The position numbers were made by a program, and so were the translations under genes. A stretch of DNA of 64,000 nt from assembly GCF_024296665.1 (NCBI RefSeq), contig NZ_CP100762.1, forward strand, positions 682,001 to 746,000, in the 5' to 3' direction. Position 1 is the stretch's first letter, and each line of letters starts with the position of its first letter. The stretch comes from Salinilacihabitans rarus. Its GTDB lineage: Archaea; Halobacteriota; Halobacteria; Halobacteriales; Natrialbaceae. Of this stretch, positions 16,232-25,455 are shown in pieces. The notes under the pieces were generated by a model that was given only the letters and a program-made list of their open reading frames with translations, searched no databases and was not told the origin of the DNA.

Positions 16232-17272
16232 CTACCGGTACGAGAGGTCGAGGTCCAGCGCGCGTTCGAGCAGGTCCGCGTCGTAGCGGTCCTCGGTCTG
16301 TTCCGGCCGCCGCTCGTGGATCGTCCTGACCTGCAGGACCGAGTTGCGGAACACCTTGAACGTAGCCTCGTCGACCATCTGGCCGTCGAGGGTGACCGCG
16401 CCGGTCCCCTCGCGTTTGGCCTCGTTGAACCGTTCGATCTTGCTGACGTCCCGTTCGAGTTCCGCCGCCGTCGGCATGTGGATGGTGTTGGCCTGGATCG
16501 TCTGCTTGGGATAGAGCGACCAGGAGCCGTCGAGGCCGAGGTGGGCCTCGTGCTCGACCTGATCGGCGTAGCCGTCGGCGTTGTAGTAGGTCAGGCCGGC
16601 GCGTTCGGTAAACAGGTCGTCGAACGGGCCGCCGATGGCGAGCAGGCCGGCGGCGCTTGCCTCGTTCGAGAGCCGTTCCAGCAGACCGTCCCAGCGCGGG
16701 CGGCCGTCGCCGAGGTCCCGGGCGCCGAGTTCGGCCGCGTAGTCGACGGGGCCGAAGACGAGCGCGGTGAGTCTGGAGTCGGCGCCCCAGCGGGCGATCT
16801 CCCGGAGGTCCGAGCGCGCCCGCCCCGTCTCGACGATGATCGACAGCCCGATCGAGCCGTCGGGGTGGCCGTGCTCGCGTTCGGCCTCGGCGACGGCGGC
16901 CGCCGCGCGCTCGACGTCGGCGAGTCGGCCCACCTTCGGGACGACGACGCCGTCCATTTCGTCGCCGATCTCCGCGACGAGTCGGTCGATCTGCTCGCGC
17001 CCGCGCCCGCGAAACGACTCGTCCTCGTAGCTCCACTCGACGCGGGGCCAGATCTCGCCGGGGAAGTCGTACTCGGGGACGAGGTCGATCGTGTTCTCCA
17101 GGCCCTCGTCTTTCATGTCCGGGGCGGTCCCGTCTTCCATGTCCGGGACGAGCCAGTCGGGGGCGCCGAACCCCTCGGCGTCGAGGCCGGAGCGGAGGTA
17201 CTTCGCCGTGTCGTCTTTGGGGACGGCGGCCGGTGCGGTCTGGAAGGTTCGACAGAGTCTCAGGTCGCTCAT
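16232..17272 (-). CDS. Beta-methylmalyl-CoA / malyl-CoA lyase (CitE-like)
   Basis: A 346-aa HpcH/HpaI aldolase/citrate-lyase family protein. Motifs: RTFQTAPAAVPKDDTAKYLR at the N-terminus, VPDMEDGTAPDMKDE with metal-binding acids, PKVGRLADVERAA, and SIIVETGRARSDLREIA with the catalytic-region Glu. It is the last gene of the leftward methylaspartate cluster. There it cleaves (S)-beta-methylmalyl-CoA to glyoxylate and propionyl-CoA and may also condense acetyl-CoA with glyoxylate to malyl-CoA. It belongs to the lyase, not thioesterase, branch by position only. Cytoplasmic. Confidence 0.88.
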   Translation of the reverse strand: MSDLRLCRTFQTAPAAVPKDDTAKYLRSGLDAEGFGAPDWLVPDMEDGTAPDMKDEGLENTIDLVPEYDFPGEIWPRVEWSYEDESFRGRGREQIDRLVAEIGDEMDGVVVPKVGRLADVERAAAAVAEAEREHGHPDGSIGLSIIVETGRARSDLREIARWGADSRLTALVFGPVDYAAELGARDLGDGRPRWDGLLERLSNEASAAGLLAIGGPFDDLFTERAGLTYYNADGYADQVEHEAHLGLDGSWSLYPKQTIQANTIHMPTAAELERDVSKIERFNEAKREGTGAVTLDGQMVDEATFKVFRNSVLQVRTIHERRPEQTEDRYDADLLERALDLDLSYR

Positions 17273-17309
17273 GCGTGCGTGTGTGTTAGGTCGTCGGCTG
17301 GTCGGGGTA

Positions 17310-18377
17310 CTAGTCGTCTCGCTTGCAGATCTTCGCCGCCCGGGTACCCGAGTAGACGGGTTCGTCGCGCTGGTTGAACGCGACGTGTTCGAAGCGGACG
17401 GTCCCGGCGACGTCGCCGGTCTCCTCGGCGTCGAGGACGCGCGTGAACGCGTAGACGGTGTCACCGGGGGTGACGAAGGTGTGGAACCGCTCGTCGTCGA
17501 AGCCGACCTCGCGGTAGGTCCGCTCGTCCGAGCGGGCGTGACCCAGCGCGGTCGAGCGAGTGACGTCGCCGTAGGTGACGATGTCGCCCGACGGCGAGTC
17601 GGCCATCGCGTCGACGTTGTGGTGCTGTTTGGCCGTGTTCAGCGTCGCGAGCGGGAGGGAGGCGACGGTGACGTCGTCCTGGGTCCGCCCGCGCTCGTGG
17701 CGGTAGGCGACGGCCGCGTCCCGCCCCTCGGCCGCGTCGAGCGCCGCGGCGAAGTCCTCGAAGTAGCCGCCCTCGGGGACGACGAACTCCGCGGGGAGGT
17801 CGGCTTCGTCCGCCGCGTCCTCCGCCGTCCCGCCGTCGGATCGCTCGCCCCCGTCCGTTTCGAGGGGCGTTCGCCGCGGGATCATGTTCGTCCGCTCGTA
17901 CGAACAGAGGACCTCGCCCGTCTCGGCGTTCGTCCCGCGGGTGCGCCACGTGACGATGCCGTAGTTCGGGCGCGAACTCGAGGCCTTCTTCGTCACGACC
18001 TCGCTCTCGACGCGCAGTTCGGTCCCCGGGTAGACGGCGTCGGTCGGGAACCGGACGTCGGTCCGACCGAGGAAGTAGCCCCCCTTCTCGCTTAAGTCCT
18101 CGACGGTGACGCCGAGGGTGGCGGCGGTCAGGTAGTCGGGGTGGATCGGCGGCGCCGCGAAGTCCCGGGCCTCGGCCGCGTCCCGGCGCCAGTAGGCGGG
18201 ATCGTGGTTGAGCGTCTGGCTCATCCACGCCTCGTTGCCGTGTTTCGTGAGGGTGAGGCCGGGGTCGTGTTCGATCACCTGCCCCTCCGCGAAGTCCTCG
18301 AAGCAGTTGCCCTTCTCCCGCGTCTCGGCCCGTTCGAGCGCCCGCGCGAACGTCTCCGGGTCGGTCCAGTCAGTCAC
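17310..18377 (-). CDS. mch: Mesaconyl-CoA hydratase (MaoC-like)
   Basis: A 355-aa double hot-dog protein of the MaoC family. The hydratase motif occurs around residues 55-90, with LNHDPAYWRRDAAEARDFAAPPIHPDYLTAATLG, and the second half has AYRHERGRTQDDVTVASLP. It hydrates mesaconyl-C1-CoA to beta-methylmalyl-CoA, the step after mesaconate activation. The gene overlaps mal by 8 bases (18370-18377), so translation is coupled. Cluster context and length agree with the haloarchaeal enzyme. Confidence 0.9.
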   Translation of the reverse strand: MTDWTDPETFARALERAETREKGNCFEDFAEGQVIEHDPGLTLTKHGNEAWMSQTLNHDPAYWRRDAAEARDFAAPPIHPDYLTAATLGVTVEDLSEKGGYFLGRTDVRFPTDAVYPGTELRVESEVVTKKASSSRPNYGIVTWRTRGTNAETGEVLCSYERTNMIPRRTPLETDGGERSDGGTAEDAADEADLPAEFVVPEGGYFEDFAAALDAAEGRDAAVAYRHERGRTQDDVTVASLPLATLNTAKQHHNVDAMADSPSGDIVTYGDVTRSTALGHARSDERTYREVGFDDERFHTFVTPGDTVYAFTRVLDAEETGDVAGTVRFEHVAFNQRDEPVYSGTRAAKICKRDD

Positions 18378-19644
18378 CGGCGGTCACCTCCTCGGCCGCC
18401 CGCGAACGGTCGCGCTCGCGCCGCGCGACGGTCCGTCGCATCTCGTTTTCGACGATCATGAACCCCTCGTCGAAGCCCATCCCCGGCTTGGCGAGCACCT
18501 GCGCGGCGTCGGTCGCGAGCGCGACGTGCGCGCAGGCGCGCGCGGAGAGTTCCGTCTCGTTGCAGGTGCCGCCGAGGTACGCGCGGGTGTCGGTCCCCTC
18601 GCAGTAGCGAACCGCCTGCGCGCTGCGGTGGACGCTCCCGAGGTCGGGGGTCTTCACCTGCACCACGTCCGCGGCGCCCGCGTCGACGAACGCCCGGACG
18701 TCCTCGAAGGTGTTACACCACTCGTCGGCGACGACGTCGACGTCGACGCCGGCGTCGGCGAGCCCCGCCCGGAGGTCGCACATCGCGTCGATCTGGTCCT
18801 CGCGGTCGCCGACGTCCATCGGCCCCTCGATCTGGAGCGGGAGGTCACCCGCCGCGTCTTCGAGGGCGGCGAAGTAGTCGACCACCTCGTCGCGGTCGTA
18901 CGGCGCCCCGAATAGCTCGCCGATCATCCCGTAGACGTCGACGTGCAGGCGGGGCTCGTACCCCTCGGGGCCGAGTTCGCGCGAGCGGTAGACGAGCCAC
19001 TCGACGTACTCGAGCAGCGCCTCGCCGTCGGAACCGATCTTCTCCTCGGCGTTGATCAGCCCGTGGGGCAGGACGGGGACGCCCTTGACGAACATCTTCT
19101 CGGCGTTGACGTAGCGGTCGTCGCCGGTCTGACCGAACACCGGGACGGGTTCGGCCGCGGGCTCGGTCCCGAGTTCGTCGGCGACGACGTCCGTCATCGT
19201 CGTCCGTCGCGCCCGCGCGGCCGCGGCGAGCAGCGCCTGCGAGACGCCGTAGCGGATCGCCGTGTGAAGCCGGTCGCCGTCGACGGTCAGTTCTTCGAGC
19301 AGTTCGGCGTTCGCGAGGAACTCCTCCGCCTCGCGGCCCGTCACCGCGTCGGCGACCGGGCCCTCGACGACGGGGGCGTACTCCTCGGCTTTGAACAGCG
19401 GGTCGCGCCCGCCGGCCCCGGAGTACTGGACCGCGGCGCAGTCGCCGCGGACGACGGTGCCGTCCGCGAGTTCGACCTCGACGAGCAGGGCCTCGCCGGC
19501 CTGCCGGATCGCGTCGAAGCCCTCGGTGACGGGGTCGCCCTCGTAGGCGAAGCCGTCCTGACTCGCGCCCCGTTTGATCGCCCGCTGGTCGTCGAAGTAA
19601 AAGCCCGAGACGCCGGGCGTCGCGTGGACGCTCTCAATCCGCAT
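18370..19644 (-). CDS. mal: Methylaspartate ammonia-lyase
   Basis: A 424-aa enolase-superfamily enzyme. Metal ligands appear as Asp in HVDVYG, Glu in QIEGPMD and Asp in VADEWCNT. Catalytic Lys is in VQVKTPDLGS and His in VLPHGLIN, matching bacterial methylaspartase. It converts L-threo-3-methylaspartate to mesaconate and ammonia. ATG 19644 is chosen (a GTG at 19653 is also in frame); it overlaps the glmE end by 11 bases. Second enzyme of the cluster pathway. Confidence 0.93.
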   Translation of the reverse strand: MRIESVHATPGVSGFYFDDQRAIKRGASQDGFAYEGDPVTEGFDAIRQAGEALLVEVELADGTVVRGDCAAVQYSGAGGRDPLFKAEEYAPVVEGPVADAVTGREAEEFLANAELLEELTVDGDRLHTAIRYGVSQALLAAAARARRTTMTDVVADELGTEPAAEPVPVFGQTGDDRYVNAEKMFVKGVPVLPHGLINAEEKIGSDGEALLEYVEWLVYRSRELGPEGYEPRLHVDVYGMIGELFGAPYDRDEVVDYFAALEDAAGDLPLQIEGPMDVGDREDQIDAMCDLRAGLADAGVDVDVVADEWCNTFEDVRAFVDAGAADVVQVKTPDLGSVHRSAQAVRYCEGTDTRAYLGGTCNETELSARACAHVALATDAAQVLAKPGMGFDEGFMIVENEMRRTVARRERDRSRAAEEVTAGD

Positions 19645-21085
19645 TGCCGACACCTCCGGTCCCGCGGGGGCGGCCGATCAGTTTCCCGTCGCTGATCGCG
19701 TCGACGTCGTCGGCGACCATCCGGAACGACTGCTCCCGGTCTTCGGTCTCGGCCCGCCGGGAGAGGCGGGCCCGGTGGATCTCCTTGATCTCGTCGTCCA
19801 TCTCGAGGTCGGCCCACTCGAAGATGCGGACCCGGCCGTCGTCGTCTCTGGCCGGGAGCACCGCGCCCTGCGCGCTGTCGCTCGGCGCGAACGGCACGTC
19901 GAGCGCGCCGGACTCGAAGGCCTCGACGGTGCCCCGCGCGACGTCGCCGTCGCCGTGTCTCAGGATCGCGTCCATCAGACAGCGGGTCTCGCGTTCGATC
20001 AACGCCTGCTCCTCGTCGATGCCGTCGATGTCGATGTCCTGTTCGATCGCCATGTCGATGATCTGTCTCGTCGTCCGCAACCCGGCCGCGTTGGCCTCCT
20101 TGGTCGGCACTCCCTGGAACTCCTGGGGGGACTTCGTGATGACCTTGTCCGGCCGGGCGATCGCCGCGGTCATCCCGCCGAGGCTGATGACGCCGTTGGC
20201 GCGGGCCTCGTCCGGCGGGAACCCGCCCATCCACTCGTGGAAGACGGTCGTCACGCGGACCTCGTCGGGCAGGTACTCGTTCGCGAGTTTCCGCAGCGCG
20301 CGCAGGGCGGCGACGTCCTGGACGACGTTGCCGACCTGACCGTAGCCGAGGGTGATCGAGCGAACGCCCTGGGTGGCCGCGAGTTGGCCCTCGACGATGC
20401 CGATCGCGATGGCGATCGAGGGCGGAACGAGCGTCCCCGTGAGGGGGCCAAACGGCTCGCGGTTGATCCGGACGCCGCGCTCGGTGTACGCGCCGGCCAG
20501 CCGATCGACGAACTGCCAGTGTTCGATCGTCTGGGCGAGACCGTGTTCTTTCGTGTACGGAATGTTGTAGGAGATCGGCCCGCCCTCGAAGCTCTGGAAG
20601 CCGCCCGCGAACGTGATCGCCGCGAGCAGACGGGCGTCGGGCGTGCCGTGGCGAACCTCGATCGGGGCGTCGATCGCCTCGATCAGTTCCCGGCAGCCGT
20701 CGACGCCGTGGTTGACGGCCGGGAAGCCGTTCAGGGTGTCCTCGCCCGTCTCGCGGGCCTCTTCGAGACCCGACTGGGCCTTCCCGTACTCGTTGTCGCG
20801 CGTGTACGAGTCGATGGTCGTCGGGAGGAGGTCGGCCTCGCCCTCCGCGCGGAGGTACTCGAGTAACTCGATCTGGTCGTCGAGCCGCGGAACGCCCGCT
20901 CGCGGCTGTAACAGCGGCGTGTCGGCGGATTCGAGCACCTCGGCGAACCGCTTCTCCGCGGGGAGCGACTCGTGGTAGCGGATCGCCTCCTCGAAGTCGA
21001 CGGCCCCACCCGTCGGCCAGTCGGCCCGTATCTCGTCGTCGATGCGCCGTAGCTCGTCGGAAGGAAGTCGTTCGTCGCGTATCAT
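19634..21085 (-). CDS. glmE: Glutamate mutase epsilon subunit
   Basis: A 483-aa TIM-barrel subunit of coenzyme-B12-dependent glutamate mutase. Family segments include LLQPRAGVPRLDDQIELLEY, TIDSYTRDNEYGKAQ, NGFPAVNHGVDGCRELIE, ARLLAAITFAGGFQSFEGG, and GYGQVGNVVQDVAALRAL. With GlmS it isomerises L-glutamate to L-threo-3-methylaspartate. Its ATG (21085) directly follows the glmS stop, with no spacer. The final residues PRGTGGVGNAD overlap mal. Confidence 0.95.
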   Translation of the reverse strand: MIRDERLPSDELRRIDDEIRADWPTGGAVDFEEAIRYHESLPAEKRFAEVLESADTPLLQPRAGVPRLDDQIELLEYLRAEGEADLLPTTIDSYTRDNEYGKAQSGLEEARETGEDTLNGFPAVNHGVDGCRELIEAIDAPIEVRHGTPDARLLAAITFAGGFQSFEGGPISYNIPYTKEHGLAQTIEHWQFVDRLAGAYTERGVRINREPFGPLTGTLVPPSIAIAIGIVEGQLAATQGVRSITLGYGQVGNVVQDVAALRALRKLANEYLPDEVRVTTVFHEWMGGFPPDEARANGVISLGGMTAAIARPDKVITKSPQEFQGVPTKEANAAGLRTTRQIIDMAIEQDIDIDGIDEEQALIERETRCLMDAILRHGDGDVARGTVEAFESGALDVPFAPSDSAQGAVLPARDDDGRVRIFEWADLEMDDEIKEIHRARLSRRAETEDREQSFRMVADDVDAISDGKLIGRPRGTGGVGNAD

Positions 21086-21526
21086 CTAGGTGTTGACGGT
21101 AACACGTTCCGACTCGGTCGTCGCGATCTGCAGGTCTCGTCGCAGGGCGGCGATGGCCTCCTCGGGGTCGGTCTCGCTGTCGAAGACGCGATCGAAGCCC
21201 ATCCCCTCGAACTGCTCGCGGGTCTCCTCGAAGTCGTTCTGGCCGACCGCGAGGTTGCCGCCGATGTACGTGACCGCGTCCACGCCGGCGCCCTCGAGGA
21301 CGTCGTGGAAGCCCCGGCAGTCCTGTTCGGCGTGGCCGTACAGCGAGGAGACCAGTACGGCCTCGGCGTCGTGGGCGATAGCCGCCTCGGCGAACTCCTC
21401 CTGGGAGGTCTGCACGCCGAGGTTGATGACGTCGAATCCTGCCGCACTGAACGCCTGCTCGAGGATCGTGATACCGACGACGTGGGCGTCGGACCCGATC
21501 ACCCCGAGGACGACCGTTCGGGACAT
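21086..21526 (-). CDS. glmS: Glutamate mutase sigma subunit
   Basis: A 146-aa B12-binding subunit. The cobalamin motif is Asp13-x-His15-x-x-Gly18 in VIGSDAHVVGITILEQ; the His replaces the dimethylbenzimidazole ligand. LVSSLYGHAEQD and YIGGNLAVG complete the fold. It binds adenosylcobalamin and pairs with GlmE. It is the promoter-proximal gene of the five-gene operon. ATG 21526 fits the TATA box at 21553-21560 and the usual N-terminus (MSRTVVLGVIG). Confidence 0.95.
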   Translation of the reverse strand: MSRTVVLGVIGSDAHVVGITILEQAFSAAGFDVINLGVQTSQEEFAEAAIAHDAEAVLVSSLYGHAEQDCRGFHDVLEGAGVDAVTYIGGNLAVGQNDFEETREQFEGMGFDRVFDSETDPEEAIAALRRDLQIATTESERVTVNT

Positions 21527-21552
21527 TGTGTGCGGAACCATGGGGAATCCGA

Positions 21553-21560
21553 CCATAAAC
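21553..21560 (-). promoter_or_regulatory. Promoter of the methylaspartate-cycle operon
   Basis: GTTTATGG read leftward lies about 30 bases upstream of glmS ATG 21526 (leaderless). The 150-bp AT-rich divergent region 21527-21677 also carries CTATAGTAAAG (about 21631-21641), about 40 bases before the CoA-transferase start. The two sides could therefore be co-regulated. Confidence 0.55.
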
Positions 21561-21677
21561 CTAACGATCTTTCATGATAATACTCCTTAAATCCCCTTTC
21601 AGACTCTCCGTGGGGCTTGTTCACACTGTCATGATCTATAGTAAAGGTTTTTGCGTCGGCTCCGAGACGGGCCGGTC

Positions 21678-22868
21678 ATGGGAGCGCTCTCGTCCCTGCG
21701 CGTGCTCGATCTGACGCAGGTGCTCGCCGGACCGTACTGTACGATGTTGCTCGCGGACATGGGCGCGGACGTCGTGAAGATCGAACGCCCCGGGGGCGAC
21801 CTCATCCGTCCCAACCCGCCGTTTCTCGACGACCCGGAGGCGGAGGCCTACGGGGGCTACTTCCAGAGCGTCAACCGCGGCAAGCGCAGCCTCGAACTCG
21901 ACCTCGGCGACGCCGACGACCGCGAGGCGTTCCTCTCGCTGGTCGAGCGCGCCGACGTCGTCGTCGAGAACTACCGCGCGGGCACGATGGAGAAGTTCGA
22001 CCTCGACTACGAGACCCTCCGGGAGCGCAACCCGGAGCTGATCTACTCCTCGATCCGCGGCTTCGGCGACCCGCGTACCGGCGAGACGGACCGGCAGGGC
22101 CAGCCCTCCTTCGACCTCGTCGCGCAGGCGCTCGGGGGCGTCATGGAGATCACGGGCCACCCCGACGGCCCGCCGACGAAGGTCGGGCCCGGAATCGGCG
22201 ACCTGTTTACCGCGACGCTGAACTGCATCGGTATCCTCGCCGCGGTCTACCACCGCGAACGCACCGGCGAGGGCCAGTACGTCGACACCGCGATGTACGA
22301 CGCGATGCTCAGCCTGACCGAGCGCGCGATCTACCAGCACTCCTACACCGGCGAGCCCCCGACGCGGCGGGGCAACTCCCACCCGACGCTCTTCCCGTAC
22401 GACGCCTTCGAGACCGCCGACGGCTACGTCGTGATCGCCGCCTTCGGCACGAACCACTGGCGGGCCCTCTGCGAGGCGATGGACCGGCCCGACCTCGCGG
22501 CCGACTACCCCGACCCGGAGAGTCGCCTCGGGAACCGGACGCACCTGCGGGCGGAAATCGCCGACTGGGCGCGCTCGCGGGCGACCGACGAGATCTGTTC
22601 GCTCCTGGAGGGCCGGGTCCCCGCCGCGCCCGTCCAGAACACGGCCGACATCTTCGACGATCCGCACGTGCGCGACCGCGAGATGCTCGTCCCCGTCGAC
22701 CAGCCCGGCGCCGACGGCTCGGTCGAGATCGCGGGCAACCCGATCAAGATGACCGAGACGCCGCCGCGGCCGCGCGGCCGCGCGCCGCTGCTCGACGAGC
22801 ACCGCGACGAACTGCTCGGGTCGGCGACGGAAGCCGAGACGGACGCGACCGAGGCCGCCGACGACTGA
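21678..22868 (+). CDS. mct: Succinyl-CoA:mesaconate CoA-transferase (family III)
   Basis: A 396-aa CaiB/BaiF family III CoA-transferase: LRVLDLTQVLAGPYCTMLLADMGADVVKIERPGGD at the N-terminus contains the catalytic Asp region, and MYDAMLSLTERAIYQ and NSHPTLFPYDAFETADGYV follow. It diverges from the methylaspartate operon, so the likely substrate is mesaconate, activated with CoA from succinyl-CoA. ATG 21678 gives the family start (GALSSLRVLD). The C-terminus is an acidic tail. The specific substrate comes from context rather than sequence. Confidence 0.85.
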   Translation: MGALSSLRVLDLTQVLAGPYCTMLLADMGADVVKIERPGGDLIRPNPPFLDDPEAEAYGGYFQSVNRGKRSLELDLGDADDREAFLSLVERADVVVENYRAGTMEKFDLDYETLRERNPELIYSSIRGFGDPRTGETDRQGQPSFDLVAQALGGVMEITGHPDGPPTKVGPGIGDLFTATLNCIGILAAVYHRERTGEGQYVDTAMYDAMLSLTERAIYQHSYTGEPPTRRGNSHPTLFPYDAFETADGYVVIAAFGTNHWRALCEAMDRPDLAADYPDPESRLGNRTHLRAEIADWARSRATDEICSLLEGRVPAAPVQNTADIFDDPHVRDREMLVPVDQPGADGSVEIAGNPIKMTETPPRPRGRAPLLDEHRDELLGSATEAETDATEAADD

Positions 22869-22920
22869 GCGGCGGCGGCCAAGAGTAACCCTTTTGCGAG
22901 ACCCCTGCACACGTCCGAGT

Positions 22921-23247
22921 ATGAGCGCGGACTGGCCACACGATCCCGACGGCGAGGAGGGTAGCGAGGGGATGCGCAAGTACGGCATAGCCGTCATCGC
23001 CAAGAAGGTCGACGAGGAGGAGGACTTCCCGCTCGACCGCGAGGAGTTCGTCGACGAACACGGCGACGATCCGATCCGGATCAACTACCAGCGGGTCGTC
23101 GCCCTCCGGGACATCTTCGAGTACGTCGACGGCGAGGAGTTCGAAACGATCACGGACATGCACAAGGCGGTCGGGAAGGCGATGCGCGAGGGCGGCTTCT
23201 GGGACTACCACCCCGTCGGCGCCGACCCCGAGAAGAAGTCCGCCTGA
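22921..23247 (+). CDS. Conserved haloarchaeal protein (DUF5785-like)
   Basis: A 108-aa soluble protein: WPHDPDGEEGSEGMRKYG at the start, VDEEEDFPLDREEFVDEHGD, and KAVGKAMREGGFWDYHPVGADP at the end. This resembles a family present in most haloarchaea whose function is unknown. It lies 52 bases after mct on the same strand, so it may be cotranscribed. Confidence 0.7.
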   Translation: MSADWPHDPDGEEGSEGMRKYGIAVIAKKVDEEEDFPLDREEFVDEHGDDPIRINYQRVVALRDIFEYVDGEEFETITDMHKAVGKAMREGGFWDYHPVGADPEKKSA

Positions 23248-23456
23248 GACGACGTTCGATTCCCGCCGCGAATTCACCGCGGGGGCGAACCGAGCAGCGC
23301 CGAACCCGGCGTCGAAGGTGCGTACGTCGCTATCCCGTGGATAGCCGAGAGAAACGTCCCACCGCCGTCGAATCTCCACTTCCTCCTGATCCCCCATCCC
23401 ATACCGAATCTGGATTGCGTATCACTTATACGACGGCGTTCGAAAGATAAACTACA

Positions 23457-24218
23457 GTGACGAACACGCAGGTAACGCTCCTCCAGATCGACAACTACGG
23501 GCCGTGGACGGTGACGCCGGAGCCCCGGCGCGAGGCGGACCTCCAGACGCTGCAGTCGCGGCTGTACGCCGACGTCTCGCAGTTCGTCGGCGCCCGCGAC
23601 GGCTACGTCTTCTTCACTCGCTTCGACAACATGATCGCCGTCACGAACGGCCTCGACATGGACGACCACGCGCTCCTGCAGGAGTCGGTCGGTAACCGGT
23701 ACCCGGTGACGCTCAGTCTCGGGGTCGCCACGGGGACGACGCCCGTGCAGGCACTCGACGACGCCACCTCGCTCCTCCAGGACGCCGGCAGCGCACAGGA
23801 CAGCCACCGCCGCGAGATCCTCGACGGCCGCGCCGTCGAGTCGGACCACCGGACCGACGACGACGTCCAGATCGCGCACTTCGACGTCATCAACGCCACC
23901 GGGACGTACACGGACGAACTCAACGCCTTCGACACGTTCATCGAGATCGAACAGGGCTACGCCGCGCTCATGAAGTACATGCGCCGGGCCCACGACAGCC
24001 TCTCGTTTTTCGTCGGCGGCGACAACGTCATCGCGGTCTGCCCCGACCTCGACCGCGGCGACTACGAGGACGCCATCGCCCACGTCGAGGAGGCCGCCGA
24101 CGTCAGCCTCCAGGTCGGCGTCGGGCGCGCGTCGACCGCCCAGACCGCCGGGATGGCCGCCAAGCACGCCCTCGAAGCGTGTCGCGCGGACGGAAGCCGG
24201 GTCGAACTCGACTGGTGA
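23457..24218 (+). CDS. gch3: GTP cyclohydrolase III
   Basis: A 253-aa archaeal GTP cyclohydrolase III. Two related halves carry the signature sites: FFTRFDNMIAVT in the first and FFVGGDNVIAVC (GGDN, metal-binding) in the second, a fold like nucleotidyl cyclases. It converts GTP to a formylamino-pyrimidine nucleotide (FAPy) for riboflavin and deazaflavin F420 synthesis. It starts at GTG 23457, supported by the TATA-like ACTTATAC at 23424-23431, about 30 bases upstream. Confidence 0.93.
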   Translation: MTNTQVTLLQIDNYGPWTVTPEPRREADLQTLQSRLYADVSQFVGARDGYVFFTRFDNMIAVTNGLDMDDHALLQESVGNRYPVTLSLGVATGTTPVQALDDATSLLQDAGSAQDSHRREILDGRAVESDHRTDDDVQIAHFDVINATGTYTDELNAFDTFIEIEQGYAALMKYMRRAHDSLSFFVGGDNVIAVCPDLDRGDYEDAIAHVEEAADVSLQVGVGRASTAQTAGMAAKHALEACRADGSRVELDW

Positions 24219-24319
24219 GCCCCACAGGAAAATCGCCAGCCCGAACCTCATTCTTGGCCGTCCGCCAGAATAAGCCTGCCGGGGGTAGCTTTTAGGCCGT
24301 TTGGGAAGTTGAATTACAC

Positions 24320-24904
24320 ATGGAATCGGAACTGTCGGTCAGGGACGTGCTGACGCCGGAGTACGTCGGCGTCAGCGAGTCCGATACGGTCCTCGGCGCG
24401 GTCCGGCTGATGCGCAAGGAACGCTCCGGCTGTGCGCTGGTCGTCCGCGGCTCCGAGCCCGTCGGCATCGTCACCGAGTGGGACGTGCTCGGACTCGTCG
24501 CCGACGAGGCGGTTCCAGCCGAGACGACCGTCGGGGAGGTCATGTCCAAGCCGGTGCTCACGGTCGACGTCGACCGGTCGCTCTCCGACGCCGCGAGCAC
24601 GATGGCCCGGGAGAACATCCGCCACCTCGTCGTCGAGGACGTCGACGCGGGCGAGGTCGTCGGCGTCCTCACCCAGCGCGACGTCATCGCCGCGGCGGGC
24701 TCGTTCGCCGGGACGACGAGTCGTGCCGGCTCCGCGACGGCACCCGTCGGCGGCCCCGAGGGCGACGACGTCGGGGACGAGGCGCTGCCCAACGGCGGCG
24801 ACGAGTTCTCGACCCAGGGCGTCTGTGAGGCCTGTGGCTCGCTGGCGGACTCCCTGCGCGAGGTCAACGGCCAGCTGGTCTGCCCCGAGTGCCGGTCGGT
24901 CTAA
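24320..24904 (+). CDS. CBS-domain protein with C-terminal zinc ribbon
   Basis: A 194-aa protein with two CBS motifs: residues 1-60 (VRDVLTPEYVGVSESDTVLG...VGIVTEWDVLG) and 65-125 (VGEVMSKPVLTVDVDRSLSD...VVGVLTQRDVI). A linker rich in Gly and acid follows, then a zinc ribbon CEACGSLADSLRE...CPEC at the C-terminus. CBS pairs bind adenosine nucleotides. Zinc-ribbon fusions of this type are common in archaea but have no assigned role. Confidence 0.85.
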   Translation: MESELSVRDVLTPEYVGVSESDTVLGAVRLMRKERSGCALVVRGSEPVGIVTEWDVLGLVADEAVPAETTVGEVMSKPVLTVDVDRSLSDAASTMARENIRHLVVEDVDAGEVVGVLTQRDVIAAAGSFAGTTSRAGSATAPVGGPEGDDVGDEALPNGGDEFSTQGVCEACGSLADSLREVNGQLVCPECRSV

Positions 24905-24936
24905 ATCGGTTTCGTGACTGTGCCGTTTCACCGTCT

Positions 24937-25443
24937 ATGACGCCGCTCGAAGAGCCGACTATCGAACCCGCGACGCCGGCCGACGTCGAGACCATCGCCG
25001 ACCAGTGGGTCCGCCTCGCGCGCGGCCAGCGCGGCCACGGCTCGCACGTCCTCGCCGACGGTAACCGCGAGACGATGCGCGCCACGCTCGCGGCCCACCG
25101 CCTCGACGGGGGCCTCCTCGTCGCCCGCCTCGACGGCGACGTCGTCGGCTTCGCCTCGTTCACGCTCGAACGCGGGGCGCTGGAACTCGACGCGACGCGG
25201 GGCGTGCTCTCGAACCTGTACGTCGACCCCGGCCACCGGGGCCGCGGGATCGGGTCGGCGCTGCTGGGCGCCGTCGAGGACGCCCTCGTCGAGCGCGGGG
25301 CCGACGTGCTCGCGCTGGAGGTGCTGGCCGACAACGAGGCGGCGCGTCGCTTTTACCGCCGCGAGGGCTACGAACCGTACAGGGTGGCCATGCAGCGCCG
25401 GCTCCCGCGGGAAAACGATACACACTCAAAGGAGGACGGGTAA
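24937..25443 (+). CDS. GNAT family N-acetyltransferase
   Basis: A 168-aa GCN5-related acetyltransferase. The acetyl-CoA site VDPGHRGRGIGSALLGAVE (R-x-x-G-x-G) is at about residues 97-115, and the C-terminal ALEVLADNEAARRFYRREGYE motif is typical. The substrate is unknown; it could be a protein N-terminus or a small molecule. ATG 24937 is 32 bases after the CBS gene stop. tRNA-Thr starts 12 bases after its own stop. Confidence 0.88.
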   Translation: MTPLEEPTIEPATPADVETIADQWVRLARGQRGHGSHVLADGNRETMRATLAAHRLDGGLLVARLDGDVVGFASFTLERGALELDATRGVLSNLYVDPGHRGRGIGSALLGAVEDALVERGADVLALEVLADNEAARRFYRREGYEPYRVAMQRRLPRENDTHSKEDG

Positions 25444-25455
25444 CCAACGGACCGC

